Assembly (NCBI RefSeq): GCF_000934605.2
Contig: NZ_CP010897.2
Coordinates: forward strand, 1,550,001 to 1,614,000
Source of the DNA: Pandoraea vervacti
Lineage (GTDB): Bacteria > Pseudomonadota > Gammaproteobacteria > Burkholderiales > Burkholderiaceae
Length of the DNA stretch: 64,000 nucleotides
Reading direction: 5' to 3'
Positions 50,423-59,923 of the stretch are shown piece by piece. The notes under the pieces are model-generated. The model ran no database searches, was not told the origin of the DNA, and was given only the letters and a program-made list of their open reading frames with translations. Every line of letters begins with the position of its first letter. The stretch's first letter is position 1. The translations under genes and the position numbers were made by a program.

Positions 50423-51625
50423 ATGATCCAGTTCATCCGCCGCAGGCCTTACCTGATTACCAGCGTCGTCGTGCTCGTCGTTCTCGTGGCGCTCGGCCTT
50501 CGCAGTCTCGCGAGCCCGAAGCCACCTCAGTACCTCAGCGCGAGCGTTGAGCGCAGCGACCTCGAGAACACCGTGCTCGCCACCGGCACGCTACAGGCGT
50601 TTCAGCAAGTGGACGTGGGTGCGCAGGTCAGCGGGCAGTTGAAGTCGCTCAAGGTCAAGCTCGGCGACAAGGTGACGAAGGGCCAGTGGCTCGCGCAGAT
50701 CGATCCGGTGCTCGCACAGAACGCGTTGCGTCAGGCGGAGGCCGACGAACAGAACCTCCAGGCGCAAAAGCGCTCGACCGCAGCGCAATTGAAGCAGGCC
50801 GAACTGGCCTTCGCCCGTCAGCGCCAGATGCTGCCCGACGATGCGACGTCACGCCAGGACTTCGAATCGGCGCAAGCCACGCTCGACACGCAGCGCGCCG
50901 CACTTGCCGGTCTGGACGCACAGATCCGCAAGGCCGGCGTGGCCATCGAATCGGCACGCGCGAACGTCGGCTACACGCGCATCGTCGCGCCGATCGACGG
51001 GCAGGTCGTCGCGATCGTGACGCAGGAAGGCCAGACGGTGATTGCACAGCAACAGGCGCCGGTGATTCTGAAGCTGGCCGATATGGACACGATCACCGTG
51101 AAGGCGCAGGTCTCGGAGGCCGACGTGATTCGCATCTCGCCGGGCCAGACCGCGTACTTCACCATCCTCGGCGACCCCGACAAGCGCTACTACGGCAAGC
51201 TGCGCGCGATCGAACCGGCGCCGCAGAACTTCCTCGACACGCAGAGCACGCTTGGCGGCGGGGCGACGCGAAACAACACGGCCGTGTTCTACAACGCGCT
51301 GTTCGACGTGCCCAATGCCGATCATCGTCTGCGCATTTCGATGACGGCGCAGGTCAATGTGCTGCTGGGCACGGCGAAACAGGCGCTGAGCGTGCCGGTC
51401 GCGGCGCTGGGCAAGAAGATCGGCCCGGACCGCTACGAAGTGCGTGTACTGGACAAGGACGCCAAGGACGGCCGGGCGGTGACGCGTCAGATCGTCACCG
51501 GCCTGAACAACAATGTGCGCGTCGAAGTGCGAGAAGGGCTCTCGGCGCACGAGCGTGTCGTGATCGGCGAGGCGGGAGATACGCCACCGGCGCAGACCGA
51601 CGCGTCATCGGGCGCCGCCCGGTAA
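50423..51625 (+). CDS. macA: MacA-like periplasmic adaptor of a tripartite efflux pump
   Basis: A 400-residue membrane-fusion protein: N-terminal anchor (PYLITSVVVLVVLVALGLRS), then barrel-hairpin-lipoyl architecture (FQQVDVGAQVSGQLKSLKVK, helical hairpin about 100-170, GYTRIVAPIDGQVVAI). It is followed directly by the MacB-like gene and an outer-membrane factor gene, so the operon encodes a complete MacAB-TolC-type exporter for macrolides, siderophores or lipopeptides. Confidence 0.9.
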   Translation: MIQFIRRRPYLITSVVVLVVLVALGLRSLASPKPPQYLSASVERSDLENTVLATGTLQAFQQVDVGAQVSGQLKSLKVKLGDKVTKGQWLAQIDPVLAQNALRQAEADEQNLQAQKRSTAAQLKQAELAFARQRQMLPDDATSRQDFESAQATLDTQRAALAGLDAQIRKAGVAIESARANVGYTRIVAPIDGQVVAIVTQEGQTVIAQQQAPVILKLADMDTITVKAQVSEADVIRISPGQTAYFTILGDPDKRYYGKLRAIEPAPQNFLDTQSTLGGGATRNNTAVFYNALFDVPNADHRLRISMTAQVNVLLGTAKQALSVPVAALGKKIGPDRYEVRVLDKDAKDGRAVTRQIVTGLNNNVRVEVREGLSAHERVVIGEAGDTPPAQTDASSGAAR

Positions 51626-51649
51626 ATGCAGCCGAGGAAGTCGAGCGTC

Positions 51650-53818
51650 ATGACTCAAGCCTCCCATCGAATGCCCCGACAAGTGGGTCAGACGTCGGCG
51701 GACATTGACCCCGCCGTCGCGAGCATCGAGGGCGTCAACGCGCATCCGATGCTCGAACTCACGGGCATCACGCGCCGGTTTCCGGCCGGCGAGCGGGACG
51801 TCACCGTGTTGCGCGACGTGCATCTCACCATCGAAGGCGGCGAGATCGTTGCGATCATGGGGGCGTCCGGGTCGGGCAAGTCGACGCTGATGAACATTCT
51901 CGGGTGCCTCGATCATCCGAGCGAAGGTAGCTATCGCGTGCTTGGCCGCGAGACCCACGACCTGGACGCCGATGCGCTGGCCCAACTGCGTCGGGAGCAC
52001 TTCGGATTCATCTTCCAGCGCTATCACCTGTTGCCGCACCTCGACGCTGCGTCCAACGTGGAGATGCCCTCCGTCTATACCGGCACGCCCCATGCGGCGC
52101 GGCGCACGCGCGCCATCATGCTGCTCGAACGACTCGGGCTGGCGGAGCGCACGGCGCATCGTCCCAGTCAGTTGTCCGGCGGTCAGCAGCAGCGTGTGAG
52201 TATCGCGCGGGCGCTGATGAACGGGGGCGAGGTCATTCTGGCGGACGAGCCGACCGGTGCACTCGACACGCGCAGCGGCAAGGAAGTCATTCGCATCCTC
52301 AAGGAACTCAACGCGCTGGGCCACACCGTCATCATCGTGACGCACGATGAGTCGGTGGCGGCGCACGCGCGTCGCATCATCGAAATTCGCGACGGCGAGG
52401 TCGTGGACGACCGCGAAAATACGCCGATCGATATCGCGCCGGACCTGACACCGGCGCACGAGACGTCGCAGGAAGGGGGCGAGGGCGAGACGTCGGCGGG
52501 GGCGACAGCGTCGACGCCGGCAGCAACGGCAACGGGCGCGGCAACGGCAGGGACGGGCGACCCGGCGTCGGTGAACGCCAGCCATGGCGGGGCGATCCCC
52601 CCGCGCCGCTGGACGGGCGGCATCGACCGGTTCGCCGAGGCGTTCCGCATGGCGTGGATCGCGCTGATCTCGCACCGCCTGCGCACGTTCCTGACGATGC
52701 TCGGCATCATCATCGGCATTACGTCGGTCGTGTCCATCGTCGCCATCGGCGAGGGGGCGAAGCGCTACATGCTTGCCGAGATCGGCAGCATCGGCACGAA
52801 CACGATCAACATCTATCCCGGCAAGGACTGGGGCGACAACCGGGCGACGGCGATTCAGACGCTCGTGCCGGAAGACGCGCTGGCGCTCTCGGAACAGATC
52901 TATGTCGACAGCGCGACGCCGGAGACGGCGCGCAGCCTGCTGCTGCGTTACCGCAACGTGGACGCGAGCGCGATGGTCACGGGCGTGGGCGAGCACTTCT
53001 TCCAGGTGCGTGGCCTGAAGATCGCACAGGGCATTGCCTTCGGCGCGGATGAGGTGCGGCGTCAGGCGCAGGTGGCCGTCATCGATCAGAACACACGGCG
53101 CAAGCTGTTCGGGGCGAACCCGAATCCGCTGGGCGAAGTGATTTTCGTGGGCAATCTGCCGTGCGTGGTGATCGGCGTGACGGTCGAGAAAAAGAGCGCG
53201 TTCGGCGAGACCAAGAGCCTGAACATCTGGGTGCCGTACACGACGGCAGCCGGGCGGCTGTTCGGTCAGCGCAACGTCGACAGCATTACCGTGCGGGTGC
53301 GCGACGGCCAGCCGAGCAAGGCCGCGGAGAAGAGTCTCGAGACGCTGATGACGCAGCGTCACGGGCGTAAGGATTTCTTCACCTACAACATGGACAGCGT
53401 GGTGAAGACGGTGGAGAAGACGAGCCAGTCGCTGACCCTGCTGCTCTCGCTGATTGCCGTGATTTCGCTCGTCGTGGGTGGCATCGGCGTGATGAACATC
53501 ATGATCGTGTCGGTGACCGAGCGCACGCGCGAGATCGGGATTCGCATGGCGGTGGGGGCGCGTCAGAGCGACATCATGCAGCAGTTTCTGGTGGAAGCCG
53601 TGATGGTGTGCCTGATGGGCGGCGCCATCGGTATCGCGCTGTCCTTCGGGGCGAGCTTTCTGTTCTCCCTGTTCGTCGAGAAATGGAAGATGGTGTTTTC
53701 GATGGGGTCGGTGGTCACGGCGTTCCTGTGCTCGACGCTCATCGGCGTGGTGTTCGGTTTCATGCCCGCGCGCAATGCCGCGCGGCTCGATCCGGTCGAA
53801 GCGCTTGCGCGTGATTGA
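51650..53818 (+). CDS. macB: MacB-like ABC exporter (ATPase-permease fusion)
   Basis: A 722-residue protein from ATG 51650 (GAGGA about ten bases upstream; ATG 51626 also possible). The ATPase comes first (Walker A GASGSGKS, LSGGQQQR, LADEPTGALD), then one membrane helix, a large MacB periplasmic domain and three C-terminal helices (VVGGIGVMNIMIVSVTERTR). The linker at 52440-52610 is a low-complexity Ala/Thr/Gly stretch, longer than usual. It forms the pump with the MacA-like adaptor and the NodT-type outer-membrane factor; its stop overlaps the region before that gene. Confidence 0.9.
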   Translation: MTQASHRMPRQVGQTSADIDPAVASIEGVNAHPMLELTGITRRFPAGERDVTVLRDVHLTIEGGEIVAIMGASGSGKSTLMNILGCLDHPSEGSYRVLGRETHDLDADALAQLRREHFGFIFQRYHLLPHLDAASNVEMPSVYTGTPHAARRTRAIMLLERLGLAERTAHRPSQLSGGQQQRVSIARALMNGGEVILADEPTGALDTRSGKEVIRILKELNALGHTVIIVTHDESVAAHARRIIEIRDGEVVDDRENTPIDIAPDLTPAHETSQEGGEGETSAGATASTPAATATGAATAGTGDPASVNASHGGAIPPRRWTGGIDRFAEAFRMAWIALISHRLRTFLTMLGIIIGITSVVSIVAIGEGAKRYMLAEIGSIGTNTINIYPGKDWGDNRATAIQTLVPEDALALSEQIYVDSATPETARSLLLRYRNVDASAMVTGVGEHFFQVRGLKIAQGIAFGADEVRRQAQVAVIDQNTRRKLFGANPNPLGEVIFVGNLPCVVIGVTVEKKSAFGETKSLNIWVPYTTAAGRLFGQRNVDSITVRVRDGQPSKAAEKSLETLMTQRHGRKDFFTYNMDSVVKTVEKTSQSLTLLLSLIAVISLVVGGIGVMNIMIVSVTERTREIGIRMAVGARQSDIMQQFLVEAVMVCLMGGAIGIALSFGASFLFSLFVEKWKMVFSMGSVVTAFLCSTLIGVVFGFMPARNAARLDPVEALARD

Positions 53819-53829
53819 GGGATTGCCAG

Positions 53830-55386
53830 ATGACCAGAATGACAGCGACCGCTCGCAATTCGTCTGAATCGTTGGACTCGACGGATTGTTCAGATTCGTC
53901 AGGTTTGTCGGCGCCGACGATATCGTCGACCTGGCCGGTCCATGGCCTGCGCCGCTCGGCGCTCGCACTGGCGAGCGCGGCGGCGTTGCTGGCGGGCTGC
54001 GCCGGTGTGCGTCACGATCCGCTGCCGGCGGTGCCGGTGCCCGCGCAATGGGCGGGAGCACCGATGACCGGTGCGCCGTCCGACGCGTCGGCCAGCGCGA
54101 GCAACACCGCCAGTGCGACCCGTGTGGCGACGATCGCGCCCGCGTTCTGGCGCGCCTTCGGCGACCCGGTGCTCGACACGCTCATCACCGACGCCCTGGC
54201 CGTCAACAACGATCTGGCCGCGGCGGGCATTCGTGTCTACCGGGCCCAATTGCAGGCCGGATTGGCCGATACGAACCTGACGCCATCGGTGACGGTGGGC
54301 GGCACCGGCACCGTGTCACGCACGCTCGACACGCATGCGATGGCGCGCAAGGGCACCTTGCAGGCGACGGCGTCTTACGAGCTGGACTTGTGGGGCAAGC
54401 TCGCGGCGCAACGCGACGCAGCGCGCTGGGAATATGAGGCGACCGACGCCGATCGCGAGGCCGCGCGCCTGTCCCTGATCGCCACGACGGCGCAACTCTA
54501 CTGGACCATCGGTTTCCTGAACCAGCAGATTGCGAACACGCAGAGCAACATCGTCTACACCGAGCGCATTCTGGCGCTGGTGCGCTCGCGTTATGCGGCC
54601 GGTGCGGTGTCGGGGCTGGATGTCGCGCAAACGGAGGGAAATCTGGCGGACCAGCGCGCCACCCTGACGCAACTGGTACAGCAGCGCACCGAGAACCGCA
54701 ACGCGCTCGCGATTCTGTTCGACCGTCCGCCGGAGCAGGCGGCGGCGGAACCGTCGGTGCTCCCCACGCAAGCGTTGCCCGATGTGCCTGCCGGTTTGCC
54801 CGCAGCGTTGCTGGGGCGCCGTCCCGATCTGCGCGCGTCGGAGTTGCGTTTGCGCGGCACGCTGGCCAACGTCGATATCACCCGCACGAGTTTCTATCCC
54901 ACCTTTACGCTGACCGGGCAGCTCGGCACGACGAGCGCGTCGCTGGAGCGCGTGTTGCAGAATCCGGTCGGTTCGCTGGGGCTGGGGCTGGCATTGCCGT
55001 TCATCCAGTGGAACACGATGCAGTTGCAAATCAAGGTGTCGCAGACGCAGTACGAGGAAGCGGTGGTCAACTTCCGCAAGAGCCTTTTCACGGCGCTCAG
55101 CGAGGTCGAGAATGCGTTGTCCGCGCGTGAGCAATTGACGCTCGAGAGCGAACAACGTGTCCTGTCGCTCACGCAAGCCCAGCGCGCGGAGACGCTGCTG
55201 CGCTCACGCTATCAGGCCGGCGCTATTGGTGTGCAACCGTGGCTGGAACAACTCAGACTGTTGCGTGCGGCGCAAACGGCCGATGCACAGACCCGTCTGA
55301 GTCGTTTGAACAACCGTATGACGCTTTACAAGGCGCTGGGTGGCGCGGGGAACGCCTCGGATGTGACCCCGCCGCCAGCGGGCTGA
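53830..55386 (+). CDS. NodT/TolC-family outer-membrane efflux lipoprotein
   Basis: A 518-residue RND-type outer-membrane factor with lipobox LLAGC and two OEP repeats (FWRAFGDPVLDTLITDALAV; later FYPTFTLTGQLG and LEQLRLLRAAQTADAQT). The signal peptide has a Ser/Thr-rich n-region of about 30 residues, longer than normal. ATG 53830 has GAGGGA upstream; TTG 53815 is in frame. It completes the MacAB pump. Confidence 0.9.
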   Translation: MTRMTATARNSSESLDSTDCSDSSGLSAPTISSTWPVHGLRRSALALASAAALLAGCAGVRHDPLPAVPVPAQWAGAPMTGAPSDASASASNTASATRVATIAPAFWRAFGDPVLDTLITDALAVNNDLAAAGIRVYRAQLQAGLADTNLTPSVTVGGTGTVSRTLDTHAMARKGTLQATASYELDLWGKLAAQRDAARWEYEATDADREAARLSLIATTAQLYWTIGFLNQQIANTQSNIVYTERILALVRSRYAAGAVSGLDVAQTEGNLADQRATLTQLVQQRTENRNALAILFDRPPEQAAAEPSVLPTQALPDVPAGLPAALLGRRPDLRASELRLRGTLANVDITRTSFYPTFTLTGQLGTTSASLERVLQNPVGSLGLGLALPFIQWNTMQLQIKVSQTQYEEAVVNFRKSLFTALSEVENALSAREQLTLESEQRVLSLTQAQRAETLLRSRYQAGAIGVQPWLEQLRLLRAAQTADAQTRLSRLNNRMTLYKALGGAGNASDVTPPPAG

Positions 55387-55448
55387 AACGTTCGCCTGAA
55401 CTGACGTCCTGAAACGACTGACGGAAGCGCGCGGATGTCGCAATCACA

Positions 55449-56057
55449 CTACCTTGCCGCCGCCAGCGCTTCGTTATCGAACGCGATGGCGAAGGCCGCA
55501 CTCGGGCGCGCCATGCAACGATCGACCCAGGCATCGATGACCGGATCCCCCGGCTTGCCCATCCAGGCAAAAGCGGAGTGCAACAGCAGATCGGCAGCCG
55601 TAAACCGCTCCCCAACCAGGTAGGTGCGGTTCGTCAGCGCTGCGCGGAGTCGGCCAAGGGCCTCCGCTTTGGTCCGAAAGGTTCGGACCAGCAGCGGATG
55701 TTGCAGCCCGGCAAAGTCCACCGTGATGACCGGCTCCAGCACGCCGGCGTACCAGGCGAACCAGCTGAGATAGGCGCCGCGCTCTGGATGGTCGGGGGCA
55801 AGGGCCAGATCGTTCGCCGGGAAGCGTTCGGCAAGGTACTGGATGATGGCCGCTGACTCCCAGACCTGCACATCGCCGTCTACCAGCAGCGGCACCTTGC
55901 CCTCCGGATGCGGATTGCGAGTGTCATGACCGCCGGAGCCGTCCATACGCTCGATACCGACGACCTGGATCTTGACCTCGTCAAGTGCGCCCAACTCGTG
56001 CAGCAATGCAACGACACGCGTGGAGCGGCTGCGGGGGGCGTGGAAAAGCGTCAGCAT
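55449..56057 (-). CDS. Glutathione S-transferase family protein
   Basis: A 202-residue GST: thioredoxin-fold N-terminus with MLTLFHAPRSRSTRVVALLH (Ser active-site type), NPHPEGKVPLLV and ESAAIIQYLAERF, then the helical C-domain. Members detoxify electrophiles with glutathione. It converges on the efflux operon and stands alone. Confidence 0.87.
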   Translation of the reverse strand: MLTLFHAPRSRSTRVVALLHELGALDEVKIQVVGIERMDGSGGHDTRNPHPEGKVPLLVDGDVQVWESAAIIQYLAERFPANDLALAPDHPERGAYLSWFAWYAGVLEPVITVDFAGLQHPLLVRTFRTKAEALGRLRAALTNRTYLVGERFTAADLLLHSAFAWMGKPGDPVIDAWVDRCMARPSAAFAIAFDNEALAAAR

Positions 56058-56317
56058 GGCGAGATCCTTGGGTGAGTTATCGACAGGCGACCAATTTAGC
56101 TTGCTTTCCTGACAAAAAATGTCAGTAGTGCTTTGACGGGTTCGGCCAGTTCGGTGGCCCGTATGCGCGATGCGGGGCGGGCGGCCAAATCACGTTGGAC
56201 TTGCCAACGATATTAGCCCTTTCGGCAACGCTGGTTTAGAATTCGACGTTCCTTCGAAAGAACCGTCATGGCCGAAGCCATGGAAGGCTTTCATTCTTGC
56301 AACCCAGTGTGGCGAAG

Positions 56318-57229
56318 ATGAGCGAGCCTTTCATTTCTCTGTGCCCCGAGATTACGCGGGCAAATGCATTCCATTTGATCGACTGGCTCGAAGACGAGAG
56401 CGTCGTGCGCTATCTGAGCGATTCGCGTCATGTTTCCCGGTCCATCGAGCAAGTCGTCCAGCGGGTCCAGCTACCGATTCTCACCCATGTGTTCAATCAG
56501 GGCGGTCGGTTCTTCATGGCCTATGACCGGCACGACGAACCCGTCGGGTTCGTGCGCCTCGTCAGGACGGGACAGGACTGCGAGATCGTCCTTGTCATCG
56601 GCAATCGCGATAACTGGGGCCGCAAGCTCGGTGCCAGCGCCCTGCGAGAAGGCATGAAGTTCGCCTTCTTCGACATGCGCGCCGAGAAACTCATTGCCAG
56701 GATCCACACGGAGAATGCGCGCTCGCTGGGGACGTTCCTTCGCTGCGGGTTCGTGCTTGAGCGCGAAACGTCGGCGATGAAGTCGTTCGCCATGACCTCT
56801 GAGCGATATCTTCAGCGTCTGCGAGCGGGGCGCATGGGTGCGTCGTCCGAGATCTACATCACCGAAATCGACCAGACCCGGCTGCGCCGCCTCGTTGCAC
56901 TGGAACCCGGCCCCGACACGGTCGATCTGGCGCATGAGATCGAGCGCGCCGTTGTCGTGGATTCGCGGCAGGTGGATGGCGACGTCGTCACGATGAACTC
57001 ACGAGCCCGGCTGCGGCTGGATGACGACGCCATGGAGGTGGATCTCGTCTATCCGGATGACGCCGATGGCAGCGCCGATAAGCTATCGGTTTTCTCGGAC
57101 GTCGGTTCGGCGATCCTCGGCTACCGGGAAGGGGATGCGATCGATTGGCGGATTCATCACCGGACCCGCCGCATTCGCGTCGAGAAGGTGCTTTATCAGC
57201 CCGAAGCCGCAGGCGACTTCCACCGATAG
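56318..57229 (+). CDS. GNAT acetyltransferase fused to an Rnk-like (GreA/GreB C-terminal) domain
   Basis: The 303-residue protein joins a GNAT domain (about 5-165; acetyl-CoA loop in GNRDNWGRKLGASALREGM) with an Rnk-type regulator of nucleoside diphosphate kinase (about 178-303; VVTMNSRARL, LVYPDD, KLSVFSDVGSAILGYREGD and YQPEAAGDF). Rnk binds RNA polymerase near the secondary channel. The fusion may link acetylation to transcription or nucleotide pools (inference). ATG 56318 lacks a strong ribosome-binding site; a TTG at 56297 is in frame. Confidence 0.82.
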   Translation: MSEPFISLCPEITRANAFHLIDWLEDESVVRYLSDSRHVSRSIEQVVQRVQLPILTHVFNQGGRFFMAYDRHDEPVGFVRLVRTGQDCEIVLVIGNRDNWGRKLGASALREGMKFAFFDMRAEKLIARIHTENARSLGTFLRCGFVLERETSAMKSFAMTSERYLQRLRAGRMGASSEIYITEIDQTRLRRLVALEPGPDTVDLAHEIERAVVVDSRQVDGDVVTMNSRARLRLDDDAMEVDLVYPDDADGSADKLSVFSDVGSAILGYREGDAIDWRIHHRTRRIRVEKVLYQPEAAGDFHR

Positions 57230-57259
57230 CCGCCGGCGCATCCCCCGCCGTATCGGATG

Positions 57260-57295
57260 ATCAGACGTATCAGACGTATCAGATGTATCAGGCGG
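57260..57295. repeat. Four 9-bp tandem repeats across the histidine kinase stop codon
   Basis: ATCAGACGT, ATCAGACGT, ATCAGATGT and ATCAGGCGG follow in register. The TCA of the last unit is the kinase stop codon on the minus strand. The gap to the convergent GNAT-Rnk gene is only 58 bases. Confidence 0.85.
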
Positions 57296-58886
57296 TCGCC
57301 GCCTCGACCACGGGGGCCTTCGGCAGGGTAATCGTAAAGGTTGTGCCCACGCCGACCTGACTGGCCACGTCGATCGTGCCCTTGTGGAATTCGATGGCGG
57401 CGTAGACCACCGCCAGACCGACACCCGAGCCGTCTTCCAGCACCGCGTTGCTGCGCGAGCGGAACGACATCTGGAAGATATCCTTGAGTTCGTCGGCAGG
57501 GATGCCGGTACCGTTGTCGCGCAAGGTCACCTCGAACGCTTCGCCCTTGTCCGACAAACGCATGTCGATGGCAGGCTGTGCCAACGTGTACTTCGTGGCG
57601 TTGCTCACGAGATTGATGAATGCGTGGAACAGCACGTTGCTGTCGCCGATCATGCGGCTGTCGATGCCTGCCGGAGCCTGCACGGTGATTGTCGCGTTCG
57701 GGAACATGTCCGAGCCGACGCCGCGCACGTCTTCGAGCAGCGCCAGCAACGACAGCTCCGTGCGTTTGCCGAACTTCGGATCGTCCAGCGACGCACTTTG
57801 CGCCGCGTCCAGCCAGTTCTGAATCAGGTTGTTCAGCTTGGCCACCGCTTCCCGGATCTTCGTATAGCGCGGGCTCGAGTCCGTCTCTTCGTTGCGCGGA
57901 TTGAGCAGACGCTGCGCGTGACCGTCGATGACGCTGAGCAGCGTGCGAAACTCATGCGTGGCCATCGAACGGAACGTCTTCTGGAAGTTGTTCAGACGTT
58001 CCTCGTTCGCCAAGGCACGCTGCAACATCGTGTTCTTTGCCGTGGCAAGCTTCTGGTTGCGCACCAGCGACGCCGTGCTTTCCTGAATCTTCGCCAGCGT
58101 TCGGGAAAGCGTGCCGATCTCGTCGCCGCGCGAGAGCCACGGCAGGCGCAACTTGTCCTTGCCGCCGACCGCATTTCCGGCCATCCGGATCAGGTGCGTC
58201 AACGGGCGGAGAATCACCGCGTCCACATAGACCAGGCACAGCAGCGTCACCACGATCATCGCGGCGATCAGCGCGTCGATTTTGAGCAGATGCCTGCGCG
58301 CATCGGTGTTCTTCGCCTCGACGTCCCGGATCAGCGATTCGGTGCTACGAAACACCAGGGCGCCGAACGTGCTGTTCGCCTGCGCGTATTTGGCGCCGGA
58401 CTCGCCTCGATAAAACCTCGCAGCGTCGTTCAGCTTGCCGCTCTGCGCGAGTTGAAACACCTGATTTGCCGCCCGGCGGTACTGCGCCCACTGCGACTGG
58501 AATTTTGAGAAGGCCAGACGGAATTCGTCGTGCACCAGCACCTTCTGGTAACGCTCCGAGGCGACCTTGATCTTTTCGTCGAACTCGGCCGCCGCCGTAC
58601 GAATGTCCGCGAACGCCTCGGGAGACATCGGCGCAAGCGCTTCGGACTCGACCGTGCGGAAATCCGAGATGTAATCGTTGAGTTCTTCAAGGACGCTCAA
58701 ATTCTCGATCTGCGCGCGCTCGGCGGCGATGGCACGTTGCTGCGCCGAATCGACCTGATAGTGCACCGCGATACCGACGGCGATCATCGCAGCGAGACAC
58801 AGCGCGAGCAGGAGATACATCCGTCCCCGGATCGGGAGCGGCGCACCGGAGGACGTTGCAGCAGGAGAGGAGGATGCTTTCGACAT
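57288..58886 (-). CDS. Membrane sensor histidine kinase
   Basis: A 532-residue kinase: membrane helices at about 23-43 and 205-225 flank a periplasmic helical sensor domain. A HAMP segment follows, then a HisKA helix with phospho-acceptor His311 (RSMATHEFRTLLS) and a HATPase domain (NLVSNATKYT, DNGTGIP, DGSGVGLAVV). I set the start at ATG 58886; TTG 58925 in frame would overlap the regulator gene. It forms a two-component system with the response regulator 28 bases upstream. Confidence 0.87.
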   Translation of the reverse strand: MSKASSSPAATSSGAPLPIRGRMYLLLALCLAAMIAVGIAVHYQVDSAQQRAIAAERAQIENLSVLEELNDYISDFRTVESEALAPMSPEAFADIRTAAAEFDEKIKVASERYQKVLVHDEFRLAFSKFQSQWAQYRRAANQVFQLAQSGKLNDAARFYRGESGAKYAQANSTFGALVFRSTESLIRDVEAKNTDARRHLLKIDALIAAMIVVTLLCLVYVDAVILRPLTHLIRMAGNAVGGKDKLRLPWLSRGDEIGTLSRTLAKIQESTASLVRNQKLATAKNTMLQRALANEERLNNFQKTFRSMATHEFRTLLSVIDGHAQRLLNPRNEETDSSPRYTKIREAVAKLNNLIQNWLDAAQSASLDDPKFGKRTELSLLALLEDVRGVGSDMFPNATITVQAPAGIDSRMIGDSNVLFHAFINLVSNATKYTLAQPAIDMRLSDKGEAFEVTLRDNGTGIPADELKDIFQMSFRSRSNAVLEDGSGVGLAVVYAAIEFHKGTIDVASQVGVGTTFTITLPKAPVVEAATA

Positions 58887-58914
58887 GCGAGATAAGCCCG
58901 GCGCGGCGACGCAC

Positions 58915-59517
58915 TCAGAGCGCAATAATGTTGAGCAGGGCGGCGCGAACCACAGCTTCCGTGCGCGTGGCGACGTTCAGCTTTTCGCGGGCGTTATCGA
59001 TGTGGAAGTCCACGGTGCGCTTACCCAGATCGAGAATGATCGAAATCTCGGCCGACGTCTTGCCGCGCGCCGACCATTGCAGCACTTCCACCTCGCGCTT
59101 GGTGAGTCCGAACGGCAGTGGCGTGCCTTCCGGCGCTTCGTCATGCTCGGTGTACTTGCGGATCACCGTGTGGAGCACGTCGAAGTCCACGGGTTTGAGC
59201 ATGTATTCGTCGGCGCCGGTGCTGTGCCCGCGCATGATCGATTCCTTGTCGGCGTTACCTGTCAGGAAGATGAACGGAATCTTGCGCTCGCCCTGAATGA
59301 TGCCGCGGGCGCTCTCCAGAAACTCGAAGCCCGTCATGCCGGGCACGTTCACGTCGCACACGATGATGTCCGGCATGAAGGCGGCAAGCGTTGCCAGTGC
59401 GGCCGAAAAATCGTGCGCCACTTTCACGACATAACCCCGATCCGTCAGATCCTCGCGAATCAGGTCGGCCGAATCAGGATCGTCCTCGATGCAGAAAACT
59501 TTGATAGGAGATGACAT
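58915..59517 (-). CDS. Response regulator, receiver plus LuxR-type DNA-binding domain
   Basis: A 200-residue regulator: receiver with acidic pair Glu11/Asp12, phospho-acceptor Asp55 (VCDVNVPG) and Lys107-type LKP motif; LuxR/FixJ helix-turn-helix at about 137-195 (LTKREVEVLQWSARGKTSAE). Partner of the histidine kinase just downstream. I chose ATG 59517; the frame is open to 59721 without similarity. Confidence 0.9.
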   Translation of the reverse strand: MSSPIKVFCIEDDPDSADLIREDLTDRGYVVKVAHDFSAALATLAAFMPDIIVCDVNVPGMTGFEFLESARGIIQGERKIPFIFLTGNADKESIMRGHSTGADEYMLKPVDFDVLHTVIRKYTEHDEAPEGTPLPFGLTKREVEVLQWSARGKTSAEISIILDLGKRTVDFHIDNAREKLNVATRTEAVVRAALLNIIAL

Positions 59518-59923
59518 TCCGCTGGCCCCGATTTTTCTAATGGAATAGTGAAATCGTACTAAAAAATGACTCGACGACGAAATTTCGCAGAAATATGTGC
59601 CGGTAACATGTCGCGCACACGCCATCGAGGCGTTCTCGTCCAGTAAGAAAGGGGCCGCTGGGGCGGTCCTTGCCGGGACGCCTTCGTCATGTCTCGGCCA
59701 GAACTGGAACGGAGCAGACAAGCGAATCGGGCATAAAACTCGGAAATGCCATAAGCGAGGGCTCGATCCTATCCGACGGTCACCCGGGCGCCGTCGGCAG
59801 TACGATCATGGCCCGATCGCACGACGATAACTTCGGCTAAGATGCTGTCATCGACGTCGTGGCCGATGCGATATCTCCAAGAGCGAGGCCGTAGCAGCCC
59901 GCCATTCCCTTGATCCGGCAACC
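59518..59923. other. Divergent intergenic region, no gene seen
   Basis: The 406 bases between the response regulator and the secreted protein gene contain no credible coding frame. A small palindrome CGAAATTTCG lies at about 59579-59588, in the expected promoter zone of the two-component operon. Confidence 0.4.

Noticed and set aside
51605..54061. Very long open frame (818 codons) on the minus strand opposite macB and the NodT-type gene
   Set aside because: It is antisense to two clearly homologous genes, has low-complexity His/Arg/Asp-rich composition and no family pattern; typical GC-rich shadow.
59597..59830. 77-codon frame between response regulator and secreted protein
   Set aside because: Arg/Lys/Gly-rich, no start signal, no conserved pattern.
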